Part shown: positions 4,997 through 8,145 of the stretch, in pieces | Position numbering within the stretch: position 1 is the first letter of the stretch | Layout: every line of letters starts with the position of its first letter | Assembly: GCA_945938055.1 (NCBI GenBank) | Contig: CAMEUH010000105.1 | Coordinates: 1 to 8,145 of the forward strand | From: an uncultured Eubacteriaceae bacterium | Lineage (GTDB): Bacteria > Bacillota > Clostridia > Lachnospirales > Lachnospiraceae | Length of the DNA stretch: 8,145 nucleotides | Direction: 5' to 3' | The notes under the pieces: generated by a model | Told to the model about the DNA's origin: nothing | The model's database searches: none | The model's input: only the letters and a program-made list of their open reading frames with translations | Made by a program: the position numbers and the translations under genes

Positions 4997-7900
4997 ATGA
5001 AGAGATACCTGGCAGTTTTAATGGCATTTGTGATGATGATGATGACAGTAATAATGCCGGCTGGAACAGTGTATGCAACAGGAAATAATACACCATTGGC
5101 AGATATTACCGTGAGTAACTTTGTAAAAAATGATTTAAAAGTTGTAGGGACGAATTCCTTTGGCAGTCTGATGGTAAAGGAACTGGATAGTTCCCTGGAA
5201 CAACAAAAGGAAAATGAGGGATATAATGTATTTTCTGTTGAAGTAACCGGAAAAGAAGCAAAAGTTTCTTTTGAAACAGTAACGGATGTTTCACTGGTAG
5301 TGGCTGTTTATGATGAAACGGGCGTAGAAATGCTCGCAACAGGAAGTTGTGAAGTATCCGCTGGTGAGAAGGAAAAAAGTATCATCATTGATATGAAAAC
5401 AATGCCACAGTATTTTTATCTGAGAGCGTTCCTGATTGAAACGGAGAGTCTCAGACCTCTTTGTACTGTATATGAGTCACCGATGTATACACAGGAGATG
5501 CAGGAGTTCCTGGCAAAAACCACGGATGATTTTGATGCAGATAAGGTATTGAATCTGGATGATGACAAGACGAATAATTATGCGGTTTATTCCGAAGATA
5601 CAAAGCTTATTTCTTCTGAAGACGGAAGGAATCATGTGGTTGCAGCAGATGAAAATACCCGGCAATATGTGATTGAGAATGCGGACAGTCAGATTTCATC
5701 CTTGCAGCAGGGAGACATTTTTGCCTGTGAATATGGCGACAATGAAATATTGATTGTAAAAGTAGCATCCATTTCCATGGATGGCATAACGGCAACAATA
5801 ACCGGTCAGGAAACTTCTCTGGATGAAGTGTTTGACTATGTAAAAATTGATACAGAGATGGGTATGGATGAAGCGGTGATTGATTCATCCACCTGCGGAG
5901 AAGGAGTAATTTATAAGGGTAAGGTTGAATCGGCCTCGGATGATGTGGCGACGCATTATGAGAATAATCTGTCGGGGGATTTGGCGGAATCACAGAATCG
6001 TGATGTGGAAGTTGGAGGAAAACTGACAAGAGCACTTTCTTATGAATTCGATGCAACATTATCGGGTGGCGCGAAGATGATCGGCGGGATGGAATTGGGT
6101 ACAGAATGTGGAATTTCTGCTTCTATTACACCGAATATACAGTATGTAGAAGCCAAAATAGATTATTCTGTAAAATTGAATGTATCCATTTCAGGAACAG
6201 CTCAGGGTAAAATACCGCTGGGATATATTGGAATGTCACCTGTTCCGGGAGTCCTGATTGAATTTGGACCATCTTTTGTAGCAGAAGCAGAGGCAAAAAT
6301 TGATTTGAGTGGAACACTGCAGGGAACCTTTGGCTTTTCTGCTTCCAATTACGATGGAATTAATAATTTAACGACATTTCCGGAATTTCGGCCTGAGCTA
6401 AAGGTAGAAGGAAGAGTCTATATAGGATTATCGTTAGAGCCTAAAATAAAGATTATTTCTGAAAGTGTTGCAAAGGCGGGAATGGATGCCGGAATGGGCG
6501 TGGAAGCGAAAGCAGAATACTCTCGGACATTAAAGACGGATAAATATATTCATGGTTGTAATAAGTGCCTTGATGGAGAGATTTCGTCCAAATATAGTAT
6601 TTCTGCTGAAGTCAAGTTCCTGAATTCGGAAAAATGGAAATACCAGTTGAGTCTGTTGGACAATAGCGTGAAATTGGCAGATTTCTATTATTCGTTTGAC
6701 AACAAACAGTTTGGCTGGGGAACGTGTCCAAGCAGACTGTATCAGGTATGCATAATGGTAACGGATATCAATGGGGAGAAAATTGACGAAATTAGTGCAT
6801 CAGGAAAAACTTTATATGAAAAGAATAGCAATACAAATGGGGTAATACCAGTGTTAAACTCTGTTTCTACACAGAATGGTAAACTGACGGCATATCTTAA
6901 AACAGGTACTCATGAGGTCACTATTAATGCAGATACAATATCTGTTCCGAAAAAAATTGAGATTCAGAATCAGAGTAAAACAGTTAATCTTCAAGATGAG
7001 GTAATTTCGAATGATGAGAGTGGAATTCCGGATGCTAATTTCTATCATGCAGCCTTAGAAGTTGTGGATAAGAATGAAGATGGAATTTTAACGAAATTAG
7101 AGGCAGAAACATGTAGGATATTGCAGCTACCCAGAAAGGAGATTAAAAGCATACAAGGGGTACAGTATTTTTCGAATGTAGATAGTTTAAATTTTTGGGA
7201 CAATACCATAAGTGACATCAGTGCGTTGAACGGACTAACAAATCTAAGAAATATAGATTTTCAGGATAATAGCATTTGTGATATTAGTACGTTAAGTGGA
7301 CTGACGAATTTGGAAATGTTGGATTTGGATAATAATGAAGTTAGTGACATCAGCGCCTTGGCTGGACTAATGAATTTATGGTATCTTTCTTTGAATCTTA
7401 ATAATATTAGTGATTATAGTGCTCTGGCTGGATTAACCAAATTGAAATATGTATATACTAGTGATAATCCGGTCGAATACGAAAAGAATTCAAAATCAAG
7501 TCAAACGGGTTCGGACAATGAAGATAGAATAGAAAATAAAAAAACAAGCATAGATAACCTTCTTCCAAATGAAACGTATAATTTTTATCTCTTTAAGTCA
7601 GCAATCGGCGAGAAACGTCTGAATTCCGCAAATCTTCTTTACATAGGACAAGCTGTTTCTGACGCAAACGGTAGATTGAACATATCATATAAGCCAAGGA
7701 TGGAATATGATGATGCGGTTATGTTCGCAGTTGGTATGACGAGAATGCATATTGCGCAGTCGGAAGTGGAACTTTCCAATCTTTTCTACAATGGACAGGA
7801 GCAATATGTAAATCCGGTCGTTCAGTACAAAGGAACGGTACTTGTTGAGGGGAAGGATTATGAAATAGGTGGTGACTTCAGCGCAACTGATCCGGGTGAA

Positions 7901-8145
7901 TATACGGTAATCATTACAGGTATCGGAAAATATAAAGGAACGAAGACGGTACAGTATTCCGTAACCGGAAAGAAAGCAGAAGCGGAACAGATTAATGCAT
8001 TTGTGGAAAGATTGTATACCCTGGTACTGGGACGTGAAGCGGACGGAGAAGGAATTGAATCATGGAGCAATGTGTTAATGACATTGGAATCCAGTGGAAT
8101 TGACGTGGGATATGGTTTTGTATTTTCGGAAGAATGCCAGAACCG
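4997..8145 (+). CDS. Large exported mosaic protein with EF-hand, LRRs, Ig-like and DUF4214-like domains (3' end outside window)
   Basis: The frame is open for 1049 codons with no stop before the window edge. Residues 1-27 form a signal peptide (MKRYLAVLMAFV..., hydrophobic core, likely cleavage after VYA). Residues 28-330 are acidic and unassigned. Residues 335-505 alternate Gly/Ser-rich beta-strand-like segments. Then come CNKC (521-524), ADFYYSFDNKQFGWGTC (561-577) and a beta-rich VTDINGEKID stretch. An EF-hand loop, DKNEDGILTKLE (691-702), should bind calcium. Four 22-residue internalin-like LRRs span 725-812, with a partial fifth. A polar linker (825-850), a NETYNFYLFK module, and an Ig-like module (about 927-989, YNGQEQ...GKDYEI...GEYTVIITGIGKYKG) follow. 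From about 996, FVERLYTLVLGREADGEGIESW matches the DUF4214 pattern, which I know mainly from secreted clostridial proteins. No sortase signal or transmembrane anchor is visible, though either could lie beyond the edge. An extracellular binding role is inferred; no enzyme motif was recognised. It diverges from the XRE regulator gene. Confidence 0.9.
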   Translation, partial: MKRYLAVLMAFVMMMMTVIMPAGTVYATGNNTPLADITVSNFVKNDLKVVGTNSFGSLMVKELDSSLEQQKENEGYNVFSVEVTGKEAKVSFETVTDVSLVVAVYDETGVEMLATGSCEVSAGEKEKSIIIDMKTMPQYFYLRAFLIETESLRPLCTVYESPMYTQEMQEFLAKTTDDFDADKVLNLDDDKTNNYAVYSEDTKLISSEDGRNHVVAADENTRQYVIENADSQISSLQQGDIFACEYGDNEILIVKVASISMDGITATITGQETSLDEVFDYVKIDTEMGMDEAVIDSSTCGEGVIYKGKVESASDDVATHYENNLSGDLAESQNRDVEVGGKLTRALSYEFDATLSGGAKMIGGMELGTECGISASITPNIQYVEAKIDYSVKLNVSISGTAQGKIPLGYIGMSPVPGVLIEFGPSFVAEAEAKIDLSGTLQGTFGFSASNYDGINNLTTFPEFRPELKVEGRVYIGLSLEPKIKIISESVAKAGMDAGMGVEAKAEYSRTLKTDKYIHGCNKCLDGEISSKYSISAEVKFLNSEKWKYQLSLLDNSVKLADFYYSFDNKQFGWGTCPSRLYQVCIMVTDINGEKIDEISASGKTLYEKNSNTNGVIPVLNSVSTQNGKLTAYLKTGTHEVTINADTISVPKKIEIQNQSKTVNLQDEVISNDESGIPDANFYHAALEVVDKNEDGILTKLEAETCRILQLPRKEIKSIQGVQYFSNVDSLNFWDNTISDISALNGLTNLRNIDFQDNSICDISTLSGLTNLEMLDLDNNEVSDISALAGLMNLWYLSLNLNNISDYSALAGLTKLKYVYTSDNPVEYEKNSKSSQTGSDNEDRIENKKTSIDNLLPNETYNFYLFKSAIGEKRLNSANLLYIGQAVSDANGRLNISYKPRMEYDDAVMFAVGMTRMHIAQSEVELSNLFYNGQEQYVNPVVQYKGTVLVEGKDYEIGGDFSATDPGEYTVIITGIGKYKGTKTVQYSVTGKKAEAEQINAFVERLYTLVLGREADGEGIESWSNVLMTLESSGIDVGYGFVFSEECQN
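5033..5044 (+). repeat. Tandem ATG codons in the signal peptide
   Basis: Four consecutive ATG codons (residues 13-16, Met-Met-Met-Met) sit in the hydrophobic core of the signal peptide of the exported protein, preceded by GTG. The trinucleotide run could change length by slippage without shifting the frame. That possibility is an inference. Confidence 0.8.
7169..7432 (+). repeat. Four 66-bp coding repeats for 22-residue LRRs
   Basis: Units begin at 7169, 7235, 7301 and 7367, each exactly 66 bp, followed by a partial cap from 7433. The protein pattern is LTNLxxLDLxxNxISDISALAG. Copies 2 and 3 are closest to consensus. Copy 1 starts FSNVDS, copy 2 has Cys in place of the usual Ser (SICDIS), and copy 4 has ISDYSAL. 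At DNA level the GACATCAGYGC-like core recurs with synonymous and non-synonymous changes, so the copies are diverged rather than freshly duplicated. The 22-residue length and the ISDIS signature resemble internalin-type repeats. Confidence 0.88.

Noticed and set aside
4908..5096. Minus-strand open frame of 62 residues with a hydrophobic, Ser-rich product
   Set aside because: It is the complement of the promoter region and signal peptide of the exported gene and would overlap the regulator's promoter; no ribosome binding site was seen.
5607..6059. Minus-strand open frame of 150 residues
   Set aside because: It is antisense to the exported-protein gene, and its His/Pro/Ser/Leu-rich product reflects the complement of Gly/Glu/Asp/Met codons.
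7169..7432. Regular 66-bp repeats considered as a CRISPR-like array
   Set aside because: The repeats are coding, in frame, diverged, contiguous without spacers, and encode LRRs.

Overview
The window looks like a chromosomal segment of a Gram-positive Clostridia member, most likely Lachnospiraceae. This is inferred from the moderately AT-rich sequence, strong AGGAGG-type ribosome binding sites, the style of the Ppx, Ppk1 and ArgS proteins, and a large exported protein that combines an EF-hand, leucine-rich repeats, an Ig-like domain and the start of a DUF4214-type domain. That combination is common in gut Lachnospiraceae. The genus cannot be fixed from the sequence alone.

Left part (1-4651, + strand) is a housekeeping block. 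It holds the 3' end of a Ppx/GppA-family exopolyphosphatase gene, a complete polyphosphate kinase gene (ppk1), and a complete arginyl-tRNA synthetase gene (argS). Gaps are 21 and 62 bp, with no terminator, T-box or convincing promoter between the genes, so the three are probably co-transcribed. A long hairpin with a T-rich tail closes the block behind argS. The first two genes form a polyphosphate breakdown and synthesis pair; argS charges tRNA-Arg.

Centre (4650-4996) holds a 72-residue XRE-type HTH regulator on the - strand. It converges on argS at its 3' end and diverges from the next gene at its 5' end. The 128-bp divergent spacer contains a good + strand promoter, a perfect TATAAT for the regulator, and two 18-bp dyads built on the heptamer TAGTAAA that overlap these promoter elements. 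The simplest reading is that the small regulator controls itself and its exported neighbour.

Right part (4997 to the window end, + strand) is one very long open gene that runs off the right edge after 1049 codons without a stop. It encodes an exported mosaic protein: signal peptide, N-terminal region of unknown fold, a Gly/Ser-rich beta-strand-like stretch, a cysteine-containing segment (CxxC and FGWGTC), an EF-hand calcium loop, internalin-like 22-residue LRRs, an Ig-like module and the beginning of a DUF4214-like domain. The function is unknown; an extracellular or cell-surface binding role is inferred.

No tRNA, rRNA, CRISPR array, insertion sequence or phage gene was seen. The best candidate for something undescribed is the regulator/operator/exported-protein unit, together with the unassigned N-terminal half of the exported protein.
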